Positions 1-9,807 of a stretch of DNA of 64,000 nucleotides are shown in pieces. Source of the stretch: Elusimicrobiota bacterium (GTDB lineage: Bacteria; Elusimicrobiota; Elusimicrobia; Elusimicrobiales; UBA9959); the NCBI GenBank assembly GCA_012517235.1, contig JAAYVI010000017.1:1-64000 (forward strand). Reading direction: 5' to 3'. The position numbers and the translations under genes were made by a program. The notes beneath the pieces are model-generated. The model was not told the DNA's origin. It saw only the letters and a list, made by a program, of their open reading frames with translations, and ran no database searches. The first letter of the stretch is position 1. The number at the start of each line of letters is the position of its first letter.

Positions 1-96
1 CCGTACTCGGCCAAAAAAACGGGATCGGCGCTGCGAACGGCTTTCTTTGAATATGTTTCGATAATAAACGATTGCGATGAGGAAGATAAAAAATAA
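1..96 (+). CDS. 3' end of a truncated CDS (PYSAKKTGSALRTAFFEYVSIINDCDEEDKK*)
   Basis: Frame 1 is open from the window edge to TAA at 94-96; product not identifiable from 31 residues. Confidence 0.4.
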   Translation, partial: PYSAKKTGSALRTAFFEYVSIINDCDEEDKK

Positions 97-241
97 GACC
101 TTGCCCGGTTAAGTTCGCAGGACGATAGAAAAGGCGAGAAAATAAAAAAAATTAACAAAACCCCTAACCTCTTCATACTTGAAAATATTACAAAAAACTT
201 TTAAATGTATCAACAAAATTATATTTGCGATCGGAAAATAA

Positions 242-1960
242 TTACTCGCATTTTATTTCTTTAATTATCTCTTCTATTAAGGACGGAAGTTTTTCAAGTT
301 TTATTCTCTGAGCAGCTTTGTCTCTTCTTCTCTTAAATTCCAATTCGCCGTCTTTTAATGTTTTTGAGCTTATGACTATTCTGAAAGGAAGTCCTATCAA
401 ATCTCCGTCCTTAAATTTTATTCCCGGCCTTTCGTTTCTTTCGTCCCACAAAACTTCTATACCCGCGGAAATAAGAGTATCGTGTATTTGCGCGGATCTG
501 GCGTAAATTTCTTTATCTTCCGTTTCTACGGTTACCAAATATACGTGGAAAGGCGCTATCGGCGCCGGCCATATTATTCCGTATTCGTCGTTATTCTGTT
601 CTATCGCCGCGGCGACAGTTCTCGAAACGCCTATGCCGTAACATCCCATTTCCATAGGTTTGTTTTTTTGTTCTTCGTCTAAAAACTCGCATTTTAAGGA
701 AGACGAGTATTTGGTTCCCAATTTGAAAGTTTGGCCTACTTCTATGCCCTTTACGAATTCCAAAGGTTTTGAACATTTCGAGCAGAAATCGCCGGCGGAA
801 GCGTTCTTTATATCCGCAAATAAGTCCGGTTCGTAATCTCTTCCTAAATTTATATTAACGCTGTGATAATCGTCTTTATTTGCCCCGGACACTGCGTTAA
901 TTACGCCTTTGAGATAATAATCGGCTATTATTTTTATTTTTCCTTTCATTCCTATCGGCCCGGCAAAACCTACTTTGCATCCGGAAGCAGACTCATAAGT
1001 CTTTTCGTCGGCTCTTTCCAAATTCTTGCATCCCAAAACGGAAATCAGTTTATTTTCGTTTATTTCATGATCTCCTCTTACTAGGGCAAGAACGGTATCG
1101 CCGTCGGCCGAATAGAATCCCGTTTTTATGAAATTAGAAGGGGCGATATTTAAGAAGGAGGATACTTCTTCCACGCTCGTTTTACCGGGAGTATGAACGT
1201 CTTTTACGGGCAAAAATTTAGATTGATCTATTTCTGCTTCAAAAGGTTTAACCTGCGCCTTTTCCACATTGGCGGCATAGCCGCAGGAGCAGACCGCTAT
1301 ATCGGCTTCGCCGGTATTGGCAAAAACCATAAACTCGTGAGAATAATTTCCGCCTATGGCTCCCGTTGCCGCTTCGACGGGCTTAAATTTCAATCCGCAG
1401 CGTTTAAATATTTTTTCATAAGCTTTATAAACCTTATCGTACCAGACAAGGCAATCTTTTTCGTCGGTATGGAAAGAGTAAGCGTCTTTCATGTAAAATT
1501 CTCTGGATCTCATTACTCCGAAACGAGGCCTGATCTCGTCTCTGAATTTTAATCCGAATTGATAAAGAAGTATGGGCAATTGTCTGTAAGAATTTATGTC
1601 TCTTCTTACCACATTGGTTATGACTTCTTCCGCTGTGGGGGCAAAACAAAATTCCGAATCTTTTCTGTCTTTTATTCTCAGAAGCTCTTTGCCGTAAACC
1701 TGCCATCTTCCAGTTTCCGTCCAAAGCTCTTTGGGCTGTATTACCGGCAGCCATAATTCCTGAGCGCCTATGGCGTCCATTTCTTCTCTTATTATGTTTT
1801 CAACTTTCTTCAAAACCCTAAATCCCAAAGGCAGCCATTCGTAAATTCCGCTGGCAAGTTTCCTTATCATAGCCGCCCTGAACATAAGTTTTGCGGATAT
1901 ATTATCGGCGTCGGAAGGCGCCTGTCTCAAAGTGGGAAGAAAGTAATTGCTGAGTTTCAT
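242..1960 (-). CDS. proS: Prolyl-tRNA synthetase
   Basis: 572-aa ORF with class II aaRS motifs (MKLSNYFLPTLRQAPSDADNISAKLMFRAAMIRKLASGIYEWLPLG, FRDEIRPRFGVMRSREFYMKDAYSFH). Confidence 0.97.
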   Translation of the reverse strand: MKLSNYFLPTLRQAPSDADNISAKLMFRAAMIRKLASGIYEWLPLGFRVLKKVENIIREEMDAIGAQELWLPVIQPKELWTETGRWQVYGKELLRIKDRKDSEFCFAPTAEEVITNVVRRDINSYRQLPILLYQFGLKFRDEIRPRFGVMRSREFYMKDAYSFHTDEKDCLVWYDKVYKAYEKIFKRCGLKFKPVEAATGAIGGNYSHEFMVFANTGEADIAVCSCGYAANVEKAQVKPFEAEIDQSKFLPVKDVHTPGKTSVEEVSSFLNIAPSNFIKTGFYSADGDTVLALVRGDHEINENKLISVLGCKNLERADEKTYESASGCKVGFAGPIGMKGKIKIIADYYLKGVINAVSGANKDDYHSVNINLGRDYEPDLFADIKNASAGDFCSKCSKPLEFVKGIEVGQTFKLGTKYSSSLKCEFLDEEQKNKPMEMGCYGIGVSRTVAAAIEQNNDEYGIIWPAPIAPFHVYLVTVETEDKEIYARSAQIHDTLISAGIEVLWDERNERPGIKFKDGDLIGLPFRIVISSKTLKDGELEFKRRRDKAAQRIKLEKLPSLIEEIIKEIKCE

Positions 1961-1972
1961 AAATCGTCCTCT

Positions 1973-3055
1973 CTATTTGTTTCTTATTTTTCTTATTATC
2001 TCATTGGACCATTCTTTTTCGCCCAAAACTTTTATCTGTTTTCCTTTTTCTATCCAAACGCCTTTGCCTTTTCCGCCGCATATTCCGAAATCGGCCTCCC
2101 TGGCTTCGCCGGGACCGTTTACCACGCAGCCCATAACCGCTATTTTGAGTCCGCGGGCTTTATTGCGCAAAGACGGCTCGGAATATATTCTCTCTTCTAT
2201 TTCGTGGACTGCTTTGGAAACGTCGGTCTGGCATCTGCCGCATGTCGGACAAGAAACTATATCAGGCCCGTATTGAGCCAATTTAAGAGCTTTAAGTATT
2301 TCGAAAGCGGTTCTCACTTGAACAGAAGGATTTTCGGTCAAGGAAACTCTTATCGTATCGCCTATGCCTTTAGACAGCAAAGTCCCTATGCCTATGGAAG
2401 ATTTAACGACTCCGGAAACGAATGTCCCCGCTTCGGTGACTCCCAAATGAAGGGGGATGTCGGTTTTCGAAGCGAAAATTTCATTTGCCAAAATCGTTCT
2501 TTCTATGTCGTCGGCTTTGAGAGAAACTATTATGTCTTTGAAATTAAATTCGTCGAGTATCTCCGCCTGTTCCATGGCTTCTTTGGCCATAATAGAAGCC
2601 CATTTATACGGACTCCATTTAGGCGAAGGATTTTTTTTCAAGGCTTTCAAGGAACCGGAATTTACGCCTATCCTTATGGGTATTCCTTTGTCTTTACATG
2701 CCAAAGCGACTTCTTTGACCTTATTTTTATCGCCTATATTTCCCGGATTTATCCTTATCTTATCGGCGCCTCTCTTTACGCATTCCAAAGCCAGTCTCCA
2801 ATCGAAATGTATGTCCGCGCAAAGAGGTATTGATATCGCTTTTTTTATCTTATCTATGCTTTCCGCGGCGGCCGTATCTGGAACAGCAACTCTTACTATC
2901 TGGCATCCGGCCTTTTCAAGTTCTCTTATTTGAGCGACCGTAGAAGCGATATCGGCGGTATCGGTATTTGTCATAGACTGCACGGAAACCGGATGAGAAG
3001 ATCCTATTGCCACTTCGCCGACTTTTACCTGTCTGGTCTTTCTTCTCTTATTCAT
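1973..3055 (-). CDS. ispG: 4-hydroxy-3-methylbut-2-en-1-yl diphosphate synthase
   Basis: GcpE family (VSVQSMTNTDTAD, SCPTCGRCQTD, VMGCVVNGPGEA); start moved to MNKRRKTRQVKVG from the listed 3100. Confidence 0.96.
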   Translation of the reverse strand: MNKRRKTRQVKVGEVAIGSSHPVSVQSMTNTDTADIASTVAQIRELEKAGCQIVRVAVPDTAAAESIDKIKKAISIPLCADIHFDWRLALECVKRGADKIRINPGNIGDKNKVKEVALACKDKGIPIRIGVNSGSLKALKKNPSPKWSPYKWASIMAKEAMEQAEILDEFNFKDIIVSLKADDIERTILANEIFASKTDIPLHLGVTEAGTFVSGVVKSSIGIGTLLSKGIGDTIRVSLTENPSVQVRTAFEILKALKLAQYGPDIVSCPTCGRCQTDVSKAVHEIEERIYSEPSLRNKARGLKIAVMGCVVNGPGEAREADFGICGGKGKGVWIEKGKQIKVLGEKEWSNEIIRKIRNK

Positions 3056-3056
3056 A

Positions 3057-4139
3057 TTATTTGCCTTCTTTGGAAACCGCTTCTGATTTGGGCTTGGCAA
3101 AATGAGCTTCGTAAATTCTCTTTATATCGTTATATGTGGCAAAAAGAAATATTCCCAAAAGCAAAGCTATTCCGGCGGAATTTACATATTTCATTATTTG
3201 AACGGTAAGTCTTTTTCTTGTAAGCCCTTCGAATATATAAAGTATGGAATGACCGCCGTCCAAAAGGGGGATGGGAAGAAGATTGAAAAATCCTACGGCT
3301 ATGGAAATAAGTCCCAATAAGAAAAAGAAATCGGATGCTCCGCTTCTGGCCGCTTTGCTGACTATGGTAACTATTCCTATGGGTCCGGAAACGTCGGGTT
3401 TTTCCATTCTATAAATACTTTTTGCCAGACTTTCCACGGTAAAAGCCGTCCAATACCAGCATTGATGTGCCGACATCAAAACGGCTTTCCCGATACCGAC
3501 CGGCACATATTCGGTAGCGGGAGCTATACCCACTATTCCCTTTGCCGAATCGGAAGGGGATTTGACGGGAGTTATTTTAACCGAAGATACTACGCCGCTT
3601 CTTTCGTATTCCAATGTGATTTCTTTTTGAGGGGAAGAATGTATCAAAGAGCTCATTTGAGTCCATGTTTCCATTTTTACGCCGTTTATCGAAATAATTC
3701 TATCGTTTTCTTTAAGTCCGGCTTTGTCGGCGGGAAAATCTTCGGCTATGCTTCCTATTACCGGCTTATCGGTTATTACCGGCCTTCCGACAAAAGATAT
3801 TACGAAGAAAAAAACGACAAAGGCAAGAAGATAATTCATGGCGGGGCCGGCCCAGACAACTGCCAATCTTATATACCACGGTTTTGAGAAGTATTCGTCC
3901 GATTCTCCTTTATGTTCCTCTATATCTTCTCCCTTGGGCTTGACATATCCGCCCAAAGGAACGGCTCTTAAAGAATATCTGGTTTCTTTTTTTGTAAATC
4001 CGAAAAGCTCTTTGCCGAAACCGAAAGAAAAGTTTTCTACGGCTATGCCCGAAAGCTTGCAAACCAAGAAGTGTCCGAACTCGTGTATGAATATCACGAC
4101 TCCGAAAGTAAAGATTACGGCTATTATGGACAATATCAT
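3057..4139 (-). CDS. rseP: RIP metalloprotease (site-2 protease, M50) with PDZ domain
   Basis: HEFGH motif, PDZ-like segment, NLLPIPLLDGGH motif. Confidence 0.95.
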   Translation of the reverse strand: MILSIIAVIFTFGVVIFIHEFGHFLVCKLSGIAVENFSFGFGKELFGFTKKETRYSLRAVPLGGYVKPKGEDIEEHKGESDEYFSKPWYIRLAVVWAGPAMNYLLAFVVFFFVISFVGRPVITDKPVIGSIAEDFPADKAGLKENDRIISINGVKMETWTQMSSLIHSSPQKEITLEYERSGVVSSVKITPVKSPSDSAKGIVGIAPATEYVPVGIGKAVLMSAHQCWYWTAFTVESLAKSIYRMEKPDVSGPIGIVTIVSKAARSGASDFFFLLGLISIAVGFFNLLPIPLLDGGHSILYIFEGLTRKRLTVQIMKYVNSAGIALLLGIFLFATYNDIKRIYEAHFAKPKSEAVSKEGK

Positions 4140-5359
4140 TTATCCTCCGAATATTTTTTTGAAAATATCTTTTTTGTTTTTAATCCCGATTTCATATTTG
4201 AAATAATCTCTCTCGCCTTTACTCTGCTCCATCCGTCTATTTCCACCACGTCTTCAAATCCGTAACTTCCTTTGAAAGGCGAATTCAAAGACAAAGTTTT
4301 CTCTATAACCGGAGCTATTAAATCAAAAGTTATTTCTTCTCTTAGAAAAGCGGAAACGGCCTCCTCGTTTGAGGCGTTAAGAATAGGCAAAGATAGTCCG
4401 CCCGCTTTTTGAGCGTCTTTGGCGAGTTTTAAGCATTTGAATTTTTTAAAGTCGGGTTTATAAAATTCCAATTTTGTCAAATCAAAAAAATTTATTTCTT
4501 TAACCGGACATTTTATTCTTTCCGGATATGTCAAAGAATATTGTATCGGAAGTCGCATATCGGGATTTGACATTTGAGCTATTACCGAATTATCGTTAAA
4601 TTCTACGGCCGAATGTATTATCGATTGCGGGTGTATGAGTATCTCTATTTTTTCATAGGGTAAAGAAAAAAGATTTTCTATTTCTATCGATTCCAGTCCC
4701 TTATTCATCAAAGTGGCCGAATCTACCGTTATTTTTTTACCCATTTTCCAATTGGGGTGTTTAAGAGCTTGAGAAGGGGTTATTTTTGAAAAATCTCCTT
4801 GGTATCTGTAAAAAGCTCCGCCGGAAGCGGTCAAAAATATTCTTTTGACTATGTCTTTAGGATTTTGATTTTCATAACCTTTAAGACATTGGAAAATAGC
4901 GGAAGGTTCGCTGTCTACGGGAATAATCTCGGCGCCTTTGGCTTTCGCTTCCGACATTAAAAGCTTTCCGGCCATAACCATAGGTTCTTTGTTGGCGAGA
5001 GCTATTTTTTTACCCGCGCGTATCGAAGATAATAGCGGTAAAAATCCTACGGCTCCGCTCAGAGAATTTAAAACGATATCCGCTTCCTTCAAAGATGCGG
5101 CCTCGCAGAGTCCTTCGTTGGACGGAGGCAAAAGTTTAACTTTTTTGGGAAGATATTTCTTAAGTTCTTTGGCGTATTTCTCTTCGTAAACGCATACGTA
5201 TTTGGGAGAAAATTTAATAATCTGAGAAAGCAGCTCTTTTATATTCGAATTAGCGGCCAAAGCCGATACTTCGGCATTTTTCATTTTGGATATTACGTCC
5301 AAAGCGTTTTTTCCTATCGAACCGGTAGAACCCAAAATTACGAATTTTTTGTTTTTCAT
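4136..5359 (-). CDS. dxr: 1-deoxy-D-xylulose 5-phosphate reductoisomerase
   Basis: GSTGSIGKNALDV N-terminus, ALANKEPMVMAG, PVDSEPSAIFQCL. Confidence 0.97.
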   Translation of the reverse strand: MKNKKFVILGSTGSIGKNALDVISKMKNAEVSALAANSNIKELLSQIIKFSPKYVCVYEEKYAKELKKYLPKKVKLLPPSNEGLCEAASLKEADIVLNSLSGAVGFLPLLSSIRAGKKIALANKEPMVMAGKLLMSEAKAKGAEIIPVDSEPSAIFQCLKGYENQNPKDIVKRIFLTASGGAFYRYQGDFSKITPSQALKHPNWKMGKKITVDSATLMNKGLESIEIENLFSLPYEKIEILIHPQSIIHSAVEFNDNSVIAQMSNPDMRLPIQYSLTYPERIKCPVKEINFFDLTKLEFYKPDFKKFKCLKLAKDAQKAGGLSLPILNASNEEAVSAFLREEITFDLIAPVIEKTLSLNSPFKGSYGFEDVVEIDGWSRVKAREIISNMKSGLKTKKIFSKKYSEDK

Positions 5360-6159
5360 CTTGTTAAAACCAAGAAATAATAAGTCAAAGGGGCTATGAA
5401 CAGATAAGAATCGAATCTATCCAGTACTCCTCCGTGACCGGGAAGAAGATTGGAAGAATCTTTTACCCCGGCGGCTCTTTTTATTAAAGATTCGGCCAAA
5501 TCGGAATACTGACCGGCCAAACCTATAAGCATGGCCAAAAGAAAAGAGTAAAAAGCGGTCGCGGCGCTTATGTAAAAATGAAATATCCACATTGTTAAAG
5601 CGGCAAAAGCCAAGGCGGCGAAAAAGCCTTCGACCGTTTTTTTGGGACTTACCGAAGAAAGTTTGTTTTTGCCGAATTTCTTACCTATAAAATAAGCCGC
5701 GGTATCCATAACCCAAACGGTTATTATAATCGCAAAAGTCAAAATCCTTCCGTCCGGTCTTAAGTCCCTTATCAAAGGCAAATGCGCCAAACCGAAAGAA
5801 ATAAGCATTATTCCGAAAGAAGTATAAGCGGGTCTTTCCAGGTAACGTTCTTTTGCGAATACTTCTCTAAGCAAAGGCAGTATAAAAGACAAAGAAATAA
5901 AAAGAGGCAAAAAAATACCTATGTTAAGAGGATAATAATCTCCGTTGAAAAAAACCGCAAAAGGCAGAATAATTCCGCAAAAGAAGAGGGAAAAAGGATC
6001 TACCGGTTTAAGGCCTACCGACATAACCGTATAATATTCGTAAAGCGAAAATATTATTATTCCCAATATAAAAAAGAAAAACGGAATTCCTCCGACCCAA
6101 ATAAATCCCGCTACCAAAGGTATTCCGAAAAGCGCGGTTATGACTCTGGGTAAAAGCAT
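5356..6159 (-). CDS. cdsA: Phosphatidate cytidylyltransferase
   Basis: C-terminal signature KRAAGVKDSSNLLPGHGGVLDRFDS; start set at MLLPRV preceded by GGAG (listed ORF starts at 6192). Confidence 0.94.
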   Translation of the reverse strand: MLLPRVITALFGIPLVAGFIWVGGIPFFFFILGIIIFSLYEYYTVMSVGLKPVDPFSLFFCGIILPFAVFFNGDYYPLNIGIFLPLFISLSFILPLLREVFAKERYLERPAYTSFGIMLISFGLAHLPLIRDLRPDGRILTFAIIITVWVMDTAAYFIGKKFGKNKLSSVSPKKTVEGFFAALAFAALTMWIFHFYISAATAFYSFLLAMLIGLAGQYSDLAESLIKRAAGVKDSSNLLPGHGGVLDRFDSYLFIAPLTYYFLVLTR

Positions 6160-6160
6160 A

Positions 6161-6856
6161 TCAAGCTCCTTTTCTTCTCTCTCTCGCAGCATAATCGGCC
6201 AAAGCCGATTTCAAATCTTCGGCGTTGAAATCCGGCCAAAATTTATCCGAAAAATAAAACTCGCTGTAAGCCGACTGCCAAAGTAAAAAATTAGAAATTC
6301 TTTTTTCTCCCGAAGTCCTTATTATTAGATCGGGTTCCGGGAGGGGAAAAGTATAAAGATTTTTTTCCAATTCTTCTTGAGTTATTTTCTTAACGCCTTT
6401 CGCGCATATTTTATTGACGGCGTCCAATATTTCCTGGCGTCCGCCGTAGTTCAACGCTATGTTTAGAACCATAGATTTGCAGTTTTTAAGCTTATTTTCC
6501 GCTTGTAAAAGAGTATCTATTATATCCGGAGGCAATTCTTTTATTCGTCCGCTGAACTTAAGCGCTATGTCGTTTTCAAGAAGTTCTTTTTGATAAGAAG
6601 AAATGGCTTTTTTAAGCAAAAGCATCAAGGTTTTTACTTCGGAAACGGATCTCTTCCAATTCTCGCAGGAGAAAGCATAAAGAGTCAGAGCCTTTATGCC
6701 GGCCTGTTTGGCCGCCCTCGTTATTACTCTTACGGTATCCACTCCCTTTTTATGTCCGTAAGCGGCCGGCAGTCCTTTTTTTTTGGCCCAACGTCTATTA
6801 CCGTCCATTATGACCGCGACATGCGCGGGAATATTATTGTCCGAATCGGAAGGCAT
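6161..6856 (-). CDS. uppS: Isoprenyl (undecaprenyl) diphosphate synthase
   Basis: HVAVIMDGNRRWAKKKGLP, DLIIRTSGEKRISNFLLWQSAYSEFYF. Confidence 0.97.
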   Translation of the reverse strand: MPSDSDNNIPAHVAVIMDGNRRWAKKKGLPAAYGHKKGVDTVRVITRAAKQAGIKALTLYAFSCENWKRSVSEVKTLMLLLKKAISSYQKELLENDIALKFSGRIKELPPDIIDTLLQAENKLKNCKSMVLNIALNYGGRQEILDAVNKICAKGVKKITQEELEKNLYTFPLPEPDLIIRTSGEKRISNFLLWQSAYSEFYFSDKFWPDFNAEDLKSALADYAARERRKGA

Positions 6857-7417
6857 TTATATGGTAAGAAGCTCCTTTTCTTTTTCTTGCGCTATATTAT
6901 CTATGTCGGCTATATATTTATCGGTTTGCTTTTGAACCGTAAGTTCGTGCCTTTTGTAATCGTCTTCGGATATTTCGGAACTTTTTTGAGCTTTTTTTAT
7001 TTTTTCCAAAGCGTCTCTTCTTACGTTCCTGACCGCCACTCTGGCGTCTTCGGCCATTTTGGAAACCATTTTGACCATTTTTTTTCTTTGTTCTTCGTTC
7101 ATGGAAGGAAGATTTATTCTTATTATATCTCCCTGTCTCGAAGGGCTGGTCCCCAAATCGGTTTTTTTCAATTCGGTTTCTATGGCGTCCAAAGCGCCTT
7201 TATCCCAAGGTCTTATTTCCATCGTTCTGGCCTCGGGTATGGAAATGGCGGCTATCTGTTTAAGGGGAACTTTTGCTCCGTAGTATTCCACATAAACATT
7301 GTCGAGCAATTGAGGATTGGCCCTGCCGGTTCTAAGAGAAGTCAAATCTTTTTTAAATCTTTCCACTTTATCGGCCATTTCCATTTCGCTTTCTTCTATA
7401 AAATCGTTAACGCTCAT
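6857..7417 (-). CDS. frr: Ribosome recycling factor
   Basis: LRTGRANPQLLDNVYVEYYGAKVPLKQIA; start set at MSVNDF after GGGAGG (listed ORF starts at 7429). Confidence 0.97.
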   Translation of the reverse strand: MSVNDFIEESEMEMADKVERFKKDLTSLRTGRANPQLLDNVYVEYYGAKVPLKQIAAISIPEARTMEIRPWDKGALDAIETELKKTDLGTSPSRQGDIIRINLPSMNEEQRKKMVKMVSKMAEDARVAVRNVRRDALEKIKKAQKSSEISEDDYKRHELTVQKQTDKYIADIDNIAQEKEKELLTI

Positions 7418-7526
7418 AAAACCTCCCAAAAAAACGTTTTAGTCATTTATAATTATATAAATTAGAAACATAATAGACAAGCAAAGGAAATTAGATGTAT
7501 TGATAAGCGGATATGCTGCAAAAAAA

Positions 7527-7566
7527 GATGTATGGACGTATAGATGCGTAGAGGTATGGATGTATG
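7527..7566. repeat. Degenerate 8-bp tandem repeat, five units of about GATGTATR
   Basis: gatgtatg|gacgtata|gatgcgta|gaggtatg|gatgtatg in the frr-gmhA spacer. Confidence 0.6.
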
Positions 7567-7611
7567 GCAAAAAAGATTTGGGAGAAATAATATTAAGAAA
7601 GCAGAAATTTT

Positions 7612-8166
7612 TTAAAAAGAATCTTCTATCAATTCGCAAAGTATATGAACAGCAAGAGAATGCATTTCTTGTATTCTCGCGGTAACTTTTTCGTCAAAAG
7701 ACAAACAAATATCGGAATAAGAAGAAATTTTTCCGCCCGCGCCGGTCAACGAAAAAACCTTCATATTAATTTCTTTTGCCTTAGCGGCCGCTTTAAGAAT
7801 ATTTTTACTGTTTCCTGAAGTAGAAAAAGCTATCAGAACGTCTCCTTCGCGGCCTAAAGCTTCGACTTGTCTGGAAAAAACGTCTTCAAAGGAATAATCG
7901 TTGGATATCGAAGTAATAGCCGAAGTATCGGTGGTAAGAGCCAAAGCGGCGAGACCTTTTCTTTCCTTTTGAAATCTTCCGGTAAGCTCGGCGGCGAAAT
8001 GCTGGCAATCCGCCGCGCTTCCTCCGTTTCCGCAAAGAAGTATTTTTTTACCGTTTTTAAGCGCCGAAACTATCGTTAAAGAGGCTTCGGCGAGAATATC
8101 CGATTTCTTTTCAAATTTACAAAGAGCTTTTTTATGATCTTCTATTATTTGATTTATCTTTTTCAT
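7612..8166 (-). CDS. gmhA: Phosphoheptose isomerase-like SIS-domain protein
   Basis: LLCGNGGSAADCQHFAAELTGRF, AFSTSGNSKN, ARIQEMHSLAVHILCELIE; start ATG overlaps the pyrH stop (ATGA). Confidence 0.9.
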   Translation of the reverse strand: MKKINQIIEDHKKALCKFEKKSDILAEASLTIVSALKNGKKILLCGNGGSAADCQHFAAELTGRFQKERKGLAALALTTDTSAITSISNDYSFEDVFSRQVEALGREGDVLIAFSTSGNSKNILKAAAKAKEINMKVFSLTGAGGKISSYSDICLSFDEKVTARIQEMHSLAVHILCELIEDSF

Positions 8167-8867
8167 TTTATCAAAGTACCTATGGATTTGCCTTTCAATG
8201 CCGCCGCTATATTTCCTTTTTTGTGAAGGTTTAGAACTCTTATGGGAATATTGTTTTCCATACATAAGGTCAAAGCGCTGGCATCCATAAATTTAAGTCC
8301 TTTTTTTATGGCTTCCATATAGGAAATTTCTTTTATAAGTTTTGCTTTGGAATCTTTTTTTGGATCCGCCGTATAAACTCCGTCGACTTGAGTGGCTTTT
8401 ATTATAAGATCCGCGCCTATTTCGGCCGCCCTTAAAGAAGCGGCGGTATCTGTGGTAAAATAAGGATTTCCGGTGCCTCCGGCAAATATTACGACTCTTT
8501 TCTTCTCCAAATGTCTTATGGCTTTTCTTCTTATAAAAGGTTCAGCTATTCTCGATATTTCTATGGCGGTTTGAACTCTGGTAACTATGCCCAGATTTTC
8601 CAGAGCGGATTGAAGAGCCATTGCGTTAATTACGGTGGCAAGCATCCCCATATTATCGGATGTTACTCTGTCTATTTTTCCATGCCCGTCTTTGGCTCCT
8701 CTCCAGATATTTCCTCCGCCTATCACCAAAGCCAACTGTATTTTAGGATCATAAGCGCTCTTTATTTCGGAAGCTATAAAATTAAGAGCCTGGGGAGTTA
8801 TGGATTTTTTTTCTTCGGAAAGCATAGACAGCGCTTCGCCGGACAGTTTAAGAAGAACTCTTTTCAT
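8163..8867 (-). CDS. pyrH: UMP kinase
   Basis: MKRVLLKLSGEAL, VIGGGNIWRG, FAGGTGNPYFTTDTAASLRAAEIGAD. Confidence 0.97.
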   Translation of the reverse strand: MKRVLLKLSGEALSMLSEEKKSITPQALNFIASEIKSAYDPKIQLALVIGGGNIWRGAKDGHGKIDRVTSDNMGMLATVINAMALQSALENLGIVTRVQTAIEISRIAEPFIRRKAIRHLEKKRVVIFAGGTGNPYFTTDTAASLRAAEIGADLIIKATQVDGVYTADPKKDSKAKLIKEISYMEAIKKGLKFMDASALTLCMENNIPIRVLNLHKKGNIAAALKGKSIGTLIK

Positions 8868-8885
8868 ATCGCCTCCGTTTAAAGT

Positions 8886-8927
8886 AAAAAAGAAAAAACC
8901 GCCCTTCTTTTAAAAAGAAGAGCGGTT
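8886..8927 (-). terminator. Rho-independent terminator downstream of tsf
   Basis: On the minus strand: aaccgctcttctttttaaaagaagggcggttttttctttttt, a GC-containing stem with one mismatch followed by a T tract. Confidence 0.8.
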
Positions 8928-8946
8928 CGTTTTAATTTCATCAATT

Positions 8947-9798
8947 TTATTCTACGCCCACCATATAGCAGACGAATCTCTTTATGGAAAGAGAGCCGCC
9001 GAATTCCTGAGCCTTGACTTTTATGAGATCGGCTATCTTAACTTTCTGGTCTCTTATAAAAGCCTGTTCGTTAAGACAGCTTTCTTCGTAAAATTTCTTT
9101 ATTCTGCCTTCGAGCATCTTGGACAAAGCTACTTCGCTTTTGCCTTGAGCTTGAGGAGTGGCTTTATAAATCTCTTTTTCCTTTTCTATTACTTCGGCCG
9201 GAACGTCTTCTTTGTTAAGCCATTTGGGAGCCATGGCTACGCATTGCATGGCCAAATCTTTTGCCAGAGAAAGAACGGCCTCTTTCTTGGACGAATCTCC
9301 GGAAAAAGAAAGTTCAACCAAAGCGGCTTTTTTAAAATCGGTATGAACATAAGATCCCAAGACGGAATCCGAAGAAATATTTAATACGGTTCCTCGTCTT
9401 ATTATCATATTTTCGCCGGTTTTCATAGCCAGGTTTTGAAGCTTTTCCTTGGCCGATTCGCTTTCTGCGGGATTAGCCAAAGAAGCGTCGGTGAGCATGG
9501 AAGAAACCAAATCCTGAGCGAACTTTTTAACGTCGGGATTCTTGGCGACAAAATCGGTTTCGCAGTTTATCTCCGCTATGGCGCATTTATCGGCGGAAAA
9601 TTTAATTTCGACAAGGCCTTCTTTCATGGTTCTTCCGGCTCTTTTAGCCAAACCGGCTATTCCTTTCTTTCTGAGTATTTCTACGGCTTTGGCCATATCG
9701 CCTTCCGCTTCCTTTAAAGCGGCTTTACAGTCCATTATTCCGGCTCCTGTCTGATTTCTTAAAGACATCACTTGTTCGGTGCTTATCGCTGAAGACAT
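8947..9798 (-). CDS. tsf: Elongation factor Ts
   Basis: LRNQTGAGIMDCKAALKEAEGDMAKAVEILRKKG, EINCETDFVAKN. Confidence 0.97.
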   Translation of the reverse strand: MSSAISTEQVMSLRNQTGAGIMDCKAALKEAEGDMAKAVEILRKKGIAGLAKRAGRTMKEGLVEIKFSADKCAIAEINCETDFVAKNPDVKKFAQDLVSSMLTDASLANPAESESAKEKLQNLAMKTGENMIIRRGTVLNISSDSVLGSYVHTDFKKAALVELSFSGDSSKKEAVLSLAKDLAMQCVAMAPKWLNKEDVPAEVIEKEKEIYKATPQAQGKSEVALSKMLEGRIKKFYEESCLNEQAFIRDQKVKIADLIKVKAQEFGGSLSIKRFVCYMVGVE

Positions 9799-9807
9799 AA
9801 ATTCTCC

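Noticed and set aside
2204-2833. 209-aa plus-strand ORF opposite ispG
   Set aside because: Antisense to a conserved gene; product has no domain features.
6590-7465. 291-aa plus-strand ORF opposite uppS/frr
   Set aside because: Antisense shadow of two well-identified genes; low-complexity F/Y/S-rich translation, no recognisable domain or RBS.
7500-7685. Short ORFs on both strands across the 8-bp repeat region
   Set aside because: Created by the repeat and AT-rich spacer; no RBS and overlap with the gmhA 3' end.
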